Part shown: positions 18,489 through 27,431 of the stretch, piece by piece
Layout: each line of letters opens with the position of its first letter
Position numbering within the stretch: position 1 is the stretch's first letter
Source of the DNA: Rhodanobacter sp. Root480
GTDB lineage: Bacteria; Pseudomonadota; Gammaproteobacteria; Xanthomonadales; Rhodanobacteraceae
Length of the DNA: 64,000 nucleotides
Assembly (NCBI RefSeq): GCF_001426645.1
Contig: NZ_LMEX01000004.1
Span: forward strand, 334,867 to 398,866
Reading direction: 5' to 3'
Translations under genes and position numbers: made by a program
Notes under the pieces: generated by a model
Told to the model about the DNA's origin: nothing
Database searches by the model: none
Seen by the model: the letters and a program-made list of their open reading frames with translations, nothing else

Positions 18489-19967
18489 ATGAAAAGACGG
18501 GACTTCTTGCGGACGGGCCTGGTGCTTGGCACCGGCGCCGCCACCTCCACCCTGGCACTCGGAAAAGGCCTGGCCGCGGCATCGGCCGCCAAGGCCATGG
18601 AAGCCACATCGGCGCGACCGCGCATCCATCCAATCCATTACAGCTTCCCCAAGGACTTTCGCTGGGGCTGTGCCACGGCGGCCTACCAGATCGAGGGCGC
18701 CGTCGACGAGGACGGGCGCGGCAAGACCAACTGGGACATCTTCTCCCACACGCCCGGGCAGGTGGCCAACAACGACAACGGCGACGTCGCCTGCGACAGC
18801 TACCACCGCTACGCGGAAGACATCGAGCTGCTGAAGAACCTGGGCGTGCGCAACTACCGCCTGTCGATTGCCTGGTCACGCATCTTCCCCGAGGGGCGCG
18901 GCAAGCCGAACCAGAAGGGTGTGGATCACTACAACAAGGTGATCGACGCGCTGCTGGCGGCGGGCATCGAGCCCCACGTCACGATGTTCCACTGGGATCT
19001 TCCCGCCGCACTGCCCGGCGGCTGGCAGAACCGCGACACCGCCTATGCGCTGGCCGACTATTCGGGCTACGTCGCCAGCCAGTTGTCCGACCGCGTGCAC
19101 CACTTCATGACGGTGAACGAGCTGCGCTGCTTCACCGATCAGGGTTACGGCTCCGGCATCAAGGCGCCGGGCCTGAAGCTGCCCCAGGCCGAGGTCAACC
19201 AGGTGCGCCACCACGGCATCCTTGGTCATGGTTTGGCCGTCCAGGCGATCCGCGCGCACAGCAAGCCCGGCACGCAGGTGGGGCTGGCGGACAACACCGT
19301 CTTCTTCCTGCCCGCGTTCGACACGCCCGAGCACATCGCCGCCGCGAAAAAGGCCACGCGCGAGAACAACGCGATGTTCATGACGGCAATCATGGAAGGG
19401 CGCTACATCGACGAATACCTGAAACAGGAAGGCGACGCCGCACCGAAGGTAGAGCCCGGCGACATGAAGATCATCAGCAGCCCGCTCGATTTCGTGGGGC
19501 TCAACATCTACGCGCCGGAATGGGTGCGCGCCGATGACGGCCCCACCGGCTACAAATACATCCCGCACATCCCCTCGTCGCCGCGCATGGCCTCGCCGTG
19601 GCTCGTCGTGGGGCCCGAAGTCGCCTACTGGGGCGTGCGGCTGACCAGCGAGCTGTGGAACCCCAAGGCGATCTACATCACCGAAAACGGCGCCTCCGCC
19701 GACGACCCGGTCGTCGACGGCCATATCGACGATACCGACCGCATCATGTACCTGCGCAACTACGTGGGCCAGTTCCAGCACGCCGTCGCCGAAGGCTATC
19801 CGCTGAAGGGCTATTTCCTGTGGAGCCTGCTGGACAACTTCGAATGGGCAGACGGCTACACCAAACGCTTCGGCCTGCACTACGTCGATTTCGCCACGCA
19901 AAAGCGCACCCCGAAACTCAGCGCCGCCTGGTACAAGGAAGTGATCCGGCAAAACCGGGTGGTGTGA
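18489..19967 (+). CDS. GH1 beta-glucosidase with twin-arginine signal
   Basis: A 492-residue GH1 enzyme that splits beta-linked glucosides. The N-terminus KRRDFLRTGLVLG is a twin-arginine (Tat) signal, so it is folded before export. Barrel marks include DFRWGCATAAYQIEGAVDEDG, YRLSIAWSRIFPEG-type strands and HWDLP. The acid/base is Glu211 in TVNEL (usual TFNEP, so Pro is replaced) and the nucleophile Glu399 in ITENGA. The aglycone motif WSLLDNFEWADGY is intact. AGGAAGGGA precedes the ATG at 18489. Confidence 0.93.
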   Translation: MKRRDFLRTGLVLGTGAATSTLALGKGLAAASAAKAMEATSARPRIHPIHYSFPKDFRWGCATAAYQIEGAVDEDGRGKTNWDIFSHTPGQVANNDNGDVACDSYHRYAEDIELLKNLGVRNYRLSIAWSRIFPEGRGKPNQKGVDHYNKVIDALLAAGIEPHVTMFHWDLPAALPGGWQNRDTAYALADYSGYVASQLSDRVHHFMTVNELRCFTDQGYGSGIKAPGLKLPQAEVNQVRHHGILGHGLAVQAIRAHSKPGTQVGLADNTVFFLPAFDTPEHIAAAKKATRENNAMFMTAIMEGRYIDEYLKQEGDAAPKVEPGDMKIISSPLDFVGLNIYAPEWVRADDGPTGYKYIPHIPSSPRMASPWLVVGPEVAYWGVRLTSELWNPKAIYITENGASADDPVVDGHIDDTDRIMYLRNYVGQFQHAVAEGYPLKGYFLWSLLDNFEWADGYTKRFGLHYVDFATQKRTPKLSAAWYKEVIRQNRVV

Positions 19968-20000
19968 CAGCCACGCGGCGAGGCGCTCGCCGGGCGCACT

Positions 20001-20041
20001 CCAGAAGCTTTCGTCCACCAAAGGAGGACGAAAGCTTCTGG
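20001..20041. terminator. bidirectional hairpin between convergent genes
   Basis: A perfect 16-bp stem, CCAGAAGCTTTCGTCC with GGACGAAAGCTTCTGG, and a 9-base loop lies between the GH1 stop and the stop of the minus-strand gene at 20063. It can serve both strands. Confidence 0.7.
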
Positions 20042-20062
20042 CTTTACCCCAAAAATGCCCGA

Positions 20063-21145
20063 TCAGTCATTGCGGCACGCCACTCCAGCACAGCCCATGG
20101 TGTTGAAGTCATAAATGGTGGAGTGGCCTCGTTCACCAGTGGGCCGCGGCACGCCCTTGGGCACGAAGAAAGTGGCGGCATTCGCTCCATACAAACCCGA
20201 AGGGAATGTGTACGCCTTGAGCACCACATAGGCGCGGAACATCCCCGGCGGCCGCGCCGGCGGCGTCCCTCCGGCGATCGGTGGAGCGTCCCGTACCACG
20301 TCAGGTCGGGCGCGCTCCGCGGCCTGCCATGCGGCGGCATCGGCGCTGTCAGCGTGGCGCAGGAATCCATCGCGAACGGCCTGCTCCAGGCCGGCCGGCC
20401 CGGCCAACTGCGAGTTCGGCAAACGGAACGCCGACGCCGGCTTGGCGCCAGCGTCGGTCAGCAACTCCACGCCAACTGCCAGCGGGGCGCCCACCACTAC
20501 CTGGCCGTTGTGGGCGGGATAGAGCATGTCCACCGGGCGGCCGAACACCCGTCGTGCGATCGGGTTGAGCATGGCGGCCTTCTTCGGCGCGACATAGAAA
20601 TAACCGCAAGCGCCGCGGTTCTCATGCGTGCTTACCAATACCGGTACACGGGACGGCAGCCCGGTGATCACCTGCCGGTGGTAACCGCCAACCAGCACGG
20701 CGAGAATTTGCGTCCCCTGCGTCCAGCCGATATTCCAGACCGTGGGCTCGTAGCTGCCAAGCATCAGTATGACCGGCGCATCCGGCTGATTCACCGCCAC
20801 GTCCATCCGGGTCGCGGTGTGGCCACTCTGGTCGATCTGGAAGTCCTGCTTGCTGCCGCCATAACTGCCAGCGGCGTAGACCTTGACCGATGCCGGGATG
20901 CGCAGGCCACCAAATTCGCAGGCTGTTGCCGAGCTCTCCGTCGATGGAGTGTGCGCAAATTCAAAGGGCTTCGTCCGCAACTCTGCGGCGGGCTCGGCGG
21001 CAGGTTCGACTGGCGCGCGCACGGGTGCTGCGGGCACCGATCCCGCGGCTGAGTTGTCGCTCTTTGCCGATGGCGAGGGCGGCATGTCACATCCAGCCAT
21101 GACAACGAATGCCACTATCGGTAACGCGCGGAACGACGTCCTCAT
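20063..21145 (-). CDS. uncharacterised lipoprotein, 360 aa
   Basis: An outer-envelope lipoprotein by its lipobox VMAGC at about residues 15-19, followed by a Pro/Ala-rich linker to about residue 57. The remaining region contains several Cys (ATACEFGG, GACGYFYVAPKK, TMGCAGVACRND) that could form disulfides. No domain is recognised. The gene ends at a strong bidirectional hairpin. Confidence 0.65.
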   Translation of the reverse strand: MRTSFRALPIVAFVVMAGCDMPPSPSAKSDNSAAGSVPAAPVRAPVEPAAEPAAELRTKPFEFAHTPSTESSATACEFGGLRIPASVKVYAAGSYGGSKQDFQIDQSGHTATRMDVAVNQPDAPVILMLGSYEPTVWNIGWTQGTQILAVLVGGYHRQVITGLPSRVPVLVSTHENRGACGYFYVAPKKAAMLNPIARRVFGRPVDMLYPAHNGQVVVGAPLAVGVELLTDAGAKPASAFRLPNSQLAGPAGLEQAVRDGFLRHADSADAAAWQAAERARPDVVRDAPPIAGGTPPARPPGMFRAYVVLKAYTFPSGLYGANAATFFVPKGVPRPTGERGHSTIYDFNTMGCAGVACRND

Positions 21146-21235
21146 GATCGAAATCCTTCTCGTGGTTTTCCCTGCTTCAAAGAAATATCCGGCAGCGAAC
21201 CATCACACCGCGCCGGCCTCCACCGCCCCTTCCGG

Positions 21236-21490
21236 TTATCTCCCCATCGCCTCGGTCTCTGCCGCCTTCCGCGCAAGTTCCTTGATCCTGAGCGCGCGCA
21301 GCTGCTCGGACTTCTTGAGCCCTTCGCGCGCTTCCTTGATCACTTCGTGGGCCAGATTCTGGCTGGTGTGATGCCGCTTCGCATCGATGGCGGCATCCAG
21401 CCGCTGCTGGGCGGCCCGGATCCCCTTGTCGACGCGGTAGAGAGGAGCGTGCGGGTTCGTGGCCAGCGGTGGGGCGTAGCTTTTCGTCAT
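21236..21490 (-). CDS. small charged helical protein, 84 aa
   Basis: A basic, helix-rich protein (VDKGIRAAQQRLDAAIDAK, EVIKEAREGLKKSEQLRALR). The frame starts earlier at 21538, but ATG 21490 gives a natural N-terminus. Function unknown; a coiled-coil is likely. Confidence 0.5.
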   Translation of the reverse strand: MTKSYAPPLATNPHAPLYRVDKGIRAAQQRLDAAIDAKRHHTSQNLAHEVIKEAREGLKKSEQLRALRIKELARKAAETEAMGR

Positions 21491-21545
21491 GGTGTTTCGT
21501 CGTGTAAAACGCGAGCCTGACACATCGACGCGAAGCAAAACGCCT

Positions 21546-22484
21546 TCATCGTGTCGGACTCTCGGCAGTGAACGGAGAACAGCAAGGCTTGGCCACGGGC
21601 TGGAATTCCATCAGTTCCACGCGGGTGCCATCCGGGTCGTAGAGGTTTGCCTGCCACTTGCCATCCCTGCCCATTTGCGGGCCGTCGTGGCGTGGGCTCA
21701 ACCGGTCCTGGTCGATCAGCGTCGTCACCGCCGCCTCCATGTTCGGCACGCCCAGCGAGAGGTGATTGAGCACGCCCAGTTGATGGGCGTCGACATGGTC
21801 GAGCGGTACCGTCGAGCCCGGGCCCACCATCATGTATTCCAGCCAGTCCGTTCCATCGGGTACTTGCTGGGATATCCAGTCGACCGCGCCCTCCTTCATC
21901 GCGCCGTGCCAGTAAGGGCGAAAGCCCAGGATGTCGCGGTAGAAAGCATCTTCTTTGGCGCGGTCGTGGACCAGGTAACCGACATGGATGATGCGCCCGC
22001 TGATCGCACCGGCCACGGCGGTGGTGTCGCTGGTGGCCGGTTGCACGAATTGCACTTCGTTGCCTTCCGGGTCGTTCACCGAGAACCACTTGCCGTCTTC
22101 GCCATGATGCAGCTCACTCGTCCCGGTCACGCCACGCGCCAGCAGATAGGCGCGCAGGCCTGCCACATCGGCGGTGTTGTACGCCACGTGCGCCAGCATG
22201 CTCTTGCCGTGATGCGCCGGTGCGGGCAGCACTTCGACGAACTGCTGCGGGCTGAAGTAATAGCGCACGCCTGCGGTCGTCTCCGGGTCCGCACCTTTTT
22301 TCGCCCCCAGGATCACCGTGTAGAAATGCTCGCTGGCCGCGCGGTCGGTCGAATAGACGGCCAGATGCGACACGCCCGTAATCGCCGGGCGCACATCCTT
22401 CGCCAAGGCTGGGCTTGTCGCTCCACCCAGAAGCATCGCCCCTGCCATCGCCACGGCTCCAAACGTGAATTTCCTGCCCATCAT
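21546..22484 (-). CDS. exported protein with two glyoxalase/VOC domains
   Basis: A 312-residue protein with a signal peptide (residues 1-28, ending PALA-KD). Two VOC (glyoxalase/dioxygenase) units are visible: the first from TGVSHLAVYSTD with WFSVNDPEGNEVQFV, the second from IHVGYLVHDR with ANLYDPDGTRVELMEF. Metal-ligand positions (His and Glu) are present in these segments. Its gene lies 24 bases downstream of the TIM-barrel gene and probably shares its transcript. An exported VOC protein is uncommon; substrate unknown. Confidence 0.82.
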   Translation of the reverse strand: MMGRKFTFGAVAMAGAMLLGGATSPALAKDVRPAITGVSHLAVYSTDRAASEHFYTVILGAKKGADPETTAGVRYYFSPQQFVEVLPAPAHHGKSMLAHVAYNTADVAGLRAYLLARGVTGTSELHHGEDGKWFSVNDPEGNEVQFVQPATSDTTAVAGAISGRIIHVGYLVHDRAKEDAFYRDILGFRPYWHGAMKEGAVDWISQQVPDGTDWLEYMMVGPGSTVPLDHVDAHQLGVLNHLSLGVPNMEAAVTTLIDQDRLSPRHDGPQMGRDGKWQANLYDPDGTRVELMEFQPVAKPCCSPFTAESPTR

Positions 22485-22508
22485 GGCGCTTCCCCGTTGG
22501 TGGCTTGA

Positions 22509-23423
22509 TTACAGCGATTGCAGATAGTCGCGGCACGCCGCCAGCGATTCCATGATCGGCTGCACATGCGGCGGTTCCTGTTCGACGAACGCGTGCACCA
22601 CGCCGGCCTTGCGTGCGGCGGCGAAGATCGGCGGCCAGTCGATCACGTCGCCGGTGCCGATCACTCCACTCGCGAAATCGTTGCCATAGGTGCCCGGCGC
22701 AGGCCGTGCCTTGAGACCCTTGATGTGCAGCAGGCGGATCCGGTCGGCATGCTTCCTCAGCAGCGCGATCGGATCGACGCCACCGGCCACCGCCCAGGCG
22801 ACATCCAGTTCCAGCTTCACCAGCGCCGGGTCGGTGTGTTCCAGGATCACGTCGTAGCCGCGCTGTCCGTCGTACTCGGCGAACTCGATCGGGTGGTTGT
22901 GGTATCCGAGCTTCAACCCCGCCGCCTTCGCCAGCGCACCGATCCGGTTGAGCTCGGCCGCGTTCTTCTTCCACGCGTCGAGCGTCATGGCGTCGCGGAT
23001 CGCCGGGATCCAGTCGCCCTCCCCCAGTGGTTTGTCCGGCCGCGGTGAGGACGCCACGATCCACTGCACGCCCATCGCCCGCGCATCCGCGATGCGGGCA
23101 GCGGCATCGCCGAACAGGTCGCCCATCGAGAAATGCGCGCTCACCGGCTTCAACCCGGCCTGCACGATCGCCTGGCGAAACGCCTGCGGCGTGCGTCCGT
23201 GCAGGCCCGCCGTTTCGATTTCGCGGTAACCCAGCGTCGCAAGCTGCGCCAGGGTGCCCTCGAAATCCTGATCCAGCTCGGCCTTTACCGACCACAGCTG
23301 CACGCCCAGCGGCCACGGATAACCGCCGCCGGCCGCCCACGCAAAACGCGGCAACACACTTGCCACCGCACCGGCGCCCAATACACCCATTACACCCAGC
23401 ATCTCGCGCCTCGTCATCGTCAT
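22509..23423 (-). CDS. exported sugar phosphate isomerase/epimerase-like TIM barrel
   Basis: A 304-residue xylose-isomerase-like barrel (AP-endonuclease-2 fold). The N-terminus MTMTRREMLGVMG followed by a hydrophobic stretch and FAWAAGG looks like an export signal of Tat-like character. Barrel motifs are GVQLWSVK, GYREIETAG, YHNHPIEF, VKLELDVAW and LLHIKGLK, with likely metal ligands in the HNH and E/D positions. ATG 23423 is chosen for its AGGAGAG site 6 bases upstream. Sugar isomerase or oxidoreductase-partner activity is inferred. Confidence 0.83.
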   Translation of the reverse strand: MTMTRREMLGVMGVLGAGAVASVLPRFAWAAGGGYPWPLGVQLWSVKAELDQDFEGTLAQLATLGYREIETAGLHGRTPQAFRQAIVQAGLKPVSAHFSMGDLFGDAAARIADARAMGVQWIVASSPRPDKPLGEGDWIPAIRDAMTLDAWKKNAAELNRIGALAKAAGLKLGYHNHPIEFAEYDGQRGYDVILEHTDPALVKLELDVAWAVAGGVDPIALLRKHADRIRLLHIKGLKARPAPGTYGNDFASGVIGTGDVIDWPPIFAAARKAGVVHAFVEQEPPHVQPIMESLAACRDYLQSL

Positions 23424-23880
23424 GCCGTTCTCTCCTTGCTGCCGGCCGCCGTTGCGACAGCCGCGCGCGAAACCATCGCCTCCGGCAACGCAAGCCCGTG
23501 CCGACGGCGTCCGATGTGGCGCCCACATGCGCCGTGTCGCCCGTGCCCTCCGCGTAGGTATAACGCATCGCGGCCGGCCTTCCCATCCCGACTCCACGCC
23601 CCCGGCGACAAGCGCGGGAAAACCCTCGACTGGTTGTATCCCCCGGTGTGGAGAAGCCCCGACCAAAAAGTACCCGCGGCGGGCCGGGTGTGCGACCGAT
23701 GGCCGTGATGTTCGGCAAGCAGCGACTGTGATAACAAAACCGGCGAAATATAGATGGCTAAACGAATATGGCACTTCGAAAAGAATGTACAAAACCGCTG
23801 TCGATTGATGGATTGCAAACGCACACGCGCAATTTTTTACGTAAGATCAAACGGACCATCGACCATGAAGGAGAGATCGC
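23424..23880. other. divergent intergenic region, AT-rich near its right end
   Basis: This lies between the divergent TIM-barrel and alpha/beta-hydrolase genes. No gene is supported. The last about 150 bases are AT-rich and carry the AAGGAGAG ribosome site of the gene at 23881, so its promoter is probably here; no certain -35/-10 pair is claimed. Confidence 0.45.
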
Positions 23881-24840
23881 GTGAAGCAAGTGGAAAGCAT
23901 GACGAAAGTGCGCCGTTCCAGCCGTAACGCCTGCCTGACCCTGGGCCTGGCACTTGCGTTCGCCCTCGCCGCCCCGGCCCAGGCGCAGAACGACAAGATG
24001 ACCCCGATCCCCACGCCCGCGCAGGCCAACGCCATCGAGCTGGGAACGGGCGCGCTGCCGAATGCCACGGCGAGCGAGTCGTGGCACAGCCAGTACGGCA
24101 GCACCTTCGCGCGCAACGTCACCGTCGCCACGCTCACGCCTTACCTGCCCGATGCGGGCAAGGCCACTGGTGCAGCGGTCATCGTCGCGCCGGGTGGCGG
24201 CTTCAGGACGCTGTCGATGGAGAACGAAGGCTCGGACGTGGCCAAGGCGCTTGCCGCCCAGGGCGTCGCCGCCTTCGTGCTGAAGTATCGGCTGAAGCAG
24301 ACGCCCAAGGACATGGCCGGCTTCGAGGAGTCGATGAAGAAGATGTTCTCGTCGACCGCCAAGCGACCGGAGCCGAAGGCAAGCGACGTCATCTCCGATC
24401 TCGCCCCGCAGCTCGCCGACTCGCGCGCGGCCTTCGAACTGGTGCGCAAGAACGCCGCCAAATGGCACGTCAATCCCAATGAGGTCGGCATGGTCGGCTT
24501 CTCCGCCGGCGCCATGCTGACGCTGGCCACCGAACTGAACGACAAGACCGCCAAACCCGCCTTCATCGGCATCATCTACGGCCCGCTCGCCGCGGTGAAA
24601 GTACCGGCCGACGCGCCGCCGATGTTCGTGGCGCTGGCCGCTGACGATCCGTTCTTCGGCAACGCCGGCTTCGGCCTCATCCAGAGCTGGCGCGACGCCA
24701 AGCGGCCGGTGGAATTCCACCTGTATGAGCAAGGCGGCCACGGCTTCGGCATGTACCAGAAAACAACCACCAGCACCGGTTGGTTCGGCGACTTCTCCCG
24801 CTGGCTGACGATGCACGGCTGGATCAAGCCGGCGCACTGA
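23881..24840 (+). CDS. secreted alpha/beta hydrolase, acetyl-xylan-esterase-like
   Basis: A 319-residue hydrolase with a signal peptide (about residues 16-37, ending PAQAQ). Alpha/beta fold marks are VIVAPGGGFRTLS (oxyanion region), Ser in VGFSAGAML, Asp in LAADDPFF and His in QGGHGFGMY. This is the BD-FAE/acetyl-xylan-esterase-like arrangement. The GTG at 23881 is chosen because AAGGAGAG lies 5 bases before it; an ATG at 23899 is possible. Next to GH31 and near GH51, removal of acetyl or feruloyl groups from hemicellulose is a fair guess. Confidence 0.85.
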   Translation: MKQVESMTKVRRSSRNACLTLGLALAFALAAPAQAQNDKMTPIPTPAQANAIELGTGALPNATASESWHSQYGSTFARNVTVATLTPYLPDAGKATGAAVIVAPGGGFRTLSMENEGSDVAKALAAQGVAAFVLKYRLKQTPKDMAGFEESMKKMFSSTAKRPEPKASDVISDLAPQLADSRAAFELVRKNAAKWHVNPNEVGMVGFSAGAMLTLATELNDKTAKPAFIGIIYGPLAAVKVPADAPPMFVALAADDPFFGNAGFGLIQSWRDAKRPVEFHLYEQGGHGFGMYQKTTTSTGWFGDFSRWLTMHGWIKPAH

Positions 24841-25003
24841 GCTTCATACCGGGCGCGGGCGGCAAAATTTCGCGCACATCGAGGCGGCGGGCACCAGCCG
24901 CCGCCCGGACCTTTGCCAGGGTGAATCGTGCGATCACGAACGCGCCCGGCTCGATGCCTGTCCCCGGGGGCGGCACGTTCTTTCAAAGATAATGGAGACG
25001 CCT

Positions 25004-27280
25004 GTGCCCCCATTGCGATTCATCACGCTGGTTTGCTCGCTCGCGCTCATGACTGGTGTGCAAGCCCATGCGGACACTGTCAAGGCGAGGCTCGACTCGA
25101 ACACGGGGCTGGCGCTTTCCACCGAAAAAGGCGTCCTGCATCTCGCGCCGTGGACGAGCCGGATCGTGCACGTCGAATTTGGTACGCCGGGCTATGCGGG
25201 CAACTACAACCCCGCCGTCATCGCCACGGCGTCCAAGGTTCAATTCAAGATCAGCGAAACCCGCGCCGCATATGTACTGAAGACCAGCGACCTGAACGTC
25301 GAGGTCGACAAGGCGACTGCGCGCGTCAGCTTTTTCGACAAGGCGCACCATCTTTTGTTGCAGGAGGGTGATCGTGATATCGGCGTGGGGACAAGGCAGG
25401 ATTTCCTGACGCACACGCCCATCTATGGCCTCGGCCAGCACCAGAATGGCCTGCTCGACTACAGCGGGGCCAGGGTTCATCTGCAACAGGCCAATACCGA
25501 TGTCGCCGTACCGATGATGGTGTCACCGCAGGGGTTTGGCCTGTTGTGGAACAACGCCTCGGTGATGGACGTCGATGTCGGCGTGGCGGGCAAGCCCCCG
25601 CTGGTCGTTCATAACGAAGCGGGCCCGGGCATCGATTACGACTTTATCGCCGGGCCGGAAATCCACGACGTCATCGCCGGGTATCGCTGGCTGACCGGCG
25701 ATGTGCCGATGATGGCCCGCTGGACCTGGGGCATGTGGCAATCCAAGGAGCACTACGCCACGCAGGATGAGCTGGAATCGATTCCGGCGCGCTACCGCAA
25801 GATGGGTGTGCCGATCGATGCCGTCGTGCAGGACTGGCAGTACTGGCGGGACGGGCAATGGGGCAGCCATCGCATGGATCCGGCTCGCTACCCCGATCCG
25901 GCCGCGATGGTGGAGGCCATCCACGCCATGCACGTCCACACCATCATCTCCGTGTGGCCACGCTTTGATCCGGGCACCGACAATCTGGCCGCGTTGAGCA
26001 AGGCCGGCGCGGTGCTTCCCGGCGTCTATCCGAACGTTTATCCGCCCGGCTGGGGGCGCTGGTACGACGCGTGGAATCCGCAAGGGCGCGCCCTTTACTG
26101 GCAGCAGGTCATGGCGCGTCTTGGTGTCTACGGGTTCGATGGCTGGTGGCTCGATGGCGATGAGGCCGAACTGGGTGGCGCAACCGGCGAGATGCGCGAA
26201 ATCGCTACGGCAGCCGGTCCGGGCATCGTCGTCAACAACTCGTTTCCGCTGCTGCATACCTCGGCCGTGCATGACGGCATGCTGCGTGACCAGCCGGGCA
26301 AGCGCGTTTTCATTCTGTCGCGCTCGGCCTATGCCGGCCAGCAGCGCAACGGCGTGATCACCTGGTCGGGCGACACCCATGCCAGCTGGGAAACGCTGCG
26401 GCGTCAGATTCCGGCAGCGCTGAATTTCTCGATGAGCGGCATCCCTTACTGGTCGGCGGACATCGGCGGCTTCTTCAGCCCCGACCAGGCGAAGGACCCC
26501 GGCTATACCGAGTTGTTTGTGCGTTGGCACCAGTTCGGTGTGTTCAATCCGATGTTCCGTATTCACGGCGCCGGCAACGGCAAGGAGATATGGACGTTCG
26601 ACCCCGCCACGCAAAAGATCCTGATCGACGATGTGAAACTGCGCTACCGCTTGCTGCCCTATATCTATGCCACCTCATGGGACGTCACCGCCCATCAAGG
26701 CACGATGATGCGCGCGCTGGCATTCGATTTCCGCACCGACCCCAAGGCGTTGGCGGTGACGGACCAGTACATGTTCGGCAAGGAGGTTCTCGTCGCACCG
26801 GTGCTGCAAGCGGGCGCCACCGCGCGCAACGTCTACCTGCCTGGCCCGGATGGCTGGTACGACTTCTGGACTGGCGCGCGACAAGCAGGCGGGCGCACCG
26901 TGTCGGCAGCGACACCGCTGGCGCATATTCCGCTGTTCATCCGTGCGGGTTCCATTCTGCCCCTGGGCCCGGTCAAACCCTATGCCGACGCACCGAGTGA
27001 TGAGCCGACGGAACTGCGCGTTTTCCCCGGCAAGGATGGCGATCTCACCTATTACGATGATGCAGGCGACGGTTACGGTTATCAGAAGGGCCAGTACGCC
27101 ACCATCGCCATGCGCTGGAACGACACCTCGCACACGCTGAAGCTTGCTGCGCGTCAGGGGCACTATCGGGACATGGCAGCGAAACTCGCCTTTCGCATCA
27201 CCTGCAAGCAGGGCAGTGCAGGCCGCGTCCTGAGCTATGACGGCGGGGCGCAAACCGTGTCGCTGCCCGACTGTCGGTGA
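25004..27280 (+). CDS. GH31 alpha-glucosidase / alpha-xylosidase, secreted
   Basis: A 758-residue GH31 enzyme. A signal peptide (FITLVCSLALMTGVQAHA) is followed by the N-terminal beta domain and barrel. The nucleophile is Asp384 in WWLDGDEAE and the acid/base Asp457 in WSGDTHASW; GIPYWSADIGGFF is the usual later barrel motif. The C-terminal beta domains close the protein. Start choice: GGAGA lies 5 bases before the GTG at 25004, while the in-frame ATG at 24992 has no ribosome site and itself overlaps that GGAGA. Specificity between alpha-xyloside and alpha-glucoside cannot be read. Confidence 0.9.
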   Translation: MPPLRFITLVCSLALMTGVQAHADTVKARLDSNTGLALSTEKGVLHLAPWTSRIVHVEFGTPGYAGNYNPAVIATASKVQFKISETRAAYVLKTSDLNVEVDKATARVSFFDKAHHLLLQEGDRDIGVGTRQDFLTHTPIYGLGQHQNGLLDYSGARVHLQQANTDVAVPMMVSPQGFGLLWNNASVMDVDVGVAGKPPLVVHNEAGPGIDYDFIAGPEIHDVIAGYRWLTGDVPMMARWTWGMWQSKEHYATQDELESIPARYRKMGVPIDAVVQDWQYWRDGQWGSHRMDPARYPDPAAMVEAIHAMHVHTIISVWPRFDPGTDNLAALSKAGAVLPGVYPNVYPPGWGRWYDAWNPQGRALYWQQVMARLGVYGFDGWWLDGDEAELGGATGEMREIATAAGPGIVVNNSFPLLHTSAVHDGMLRDQPGKRVFILSRSAYAGQQRNGVITWSGDTHASWETLRRQIPAALNFSMSGIPYWSADIGGFFSPDQAKDPGYTELFVRWHQFGVFNPMFRIHGAGNGKEIWTFDPATQKILIDDVKLRYRLLPYIYATSWDVTAHQGTMMRALAFDFRTDPKALAVTDQYMFGKEVLVAPVLQAGATARNVYLPGPDGWYDFWTGARQAGGRTVSAATPLAHIPLFIRAGSILPLGPVKPYADAPSDEPTELRVFPGKDGDLTYYDDAGDGYGYQKGQYATIAMRWNDTSHTLKLAARQGHYRDMAAKLAFRITCKQGSAGRVLSYDGGAQTVSLPDCR

Positions 27281-27359
27281 TGGGCCCTGCCTCAAACCCG
27301 TAAAGGATTTTCGGTGAAGCCGCTCTGTTTTCATTCGCCGAACCAACGCCAGGAGTTTG

Positions 27360-27375
27360 GCAACCTTAAGGTTGC
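27360..27375. promoter_or_regulatory. operator palindrome 1 before SRPBCC-ArsR pair
   Basis: GCAACCTTAAGGTTGC is a perfect 16-base palindrome. A second copy with the same arms begins 41 bases later, so both sit on nearly the same helix face. It is the best candidate binding site for the ArsR-type regulator encoded at 27907. Confidence 0.65.
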
Positions 27376-27400
27376 ATGTCGGGCATGACTCGTGCATCAT

Positions 27401-27416
27401 GCAACCTCCCGGTTGC
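27401..27416. promoter_or_regulatory. operator palindrome 2 before SRPBCC-ArsR pair
   Basis: GCAACC-TCCC-GGTTGC has the same 6-base arms as the copy at 27360-27375 but a different centre. It lies 15 bases before the SRPBCC start, where bound protein would block transcription or translation initiation. Confidence 0.6.
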
Positions 27417-27431
27417 CATCGAGGATCGCCC

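Noticed and set aside
24880..24915. GC-rich hairpin between the hydrolase and GH31 genes as terminator
   Set aside because: The stem is short and imperfect and no T run follows, so a terminator is not supported.
24992..25003. ATG at 24992 as the GH31 start
   Set aside because: It lacks a ribosome site and overlaps the GGAGA that is well placed for the GTG at 25004; kept as an alternative only.
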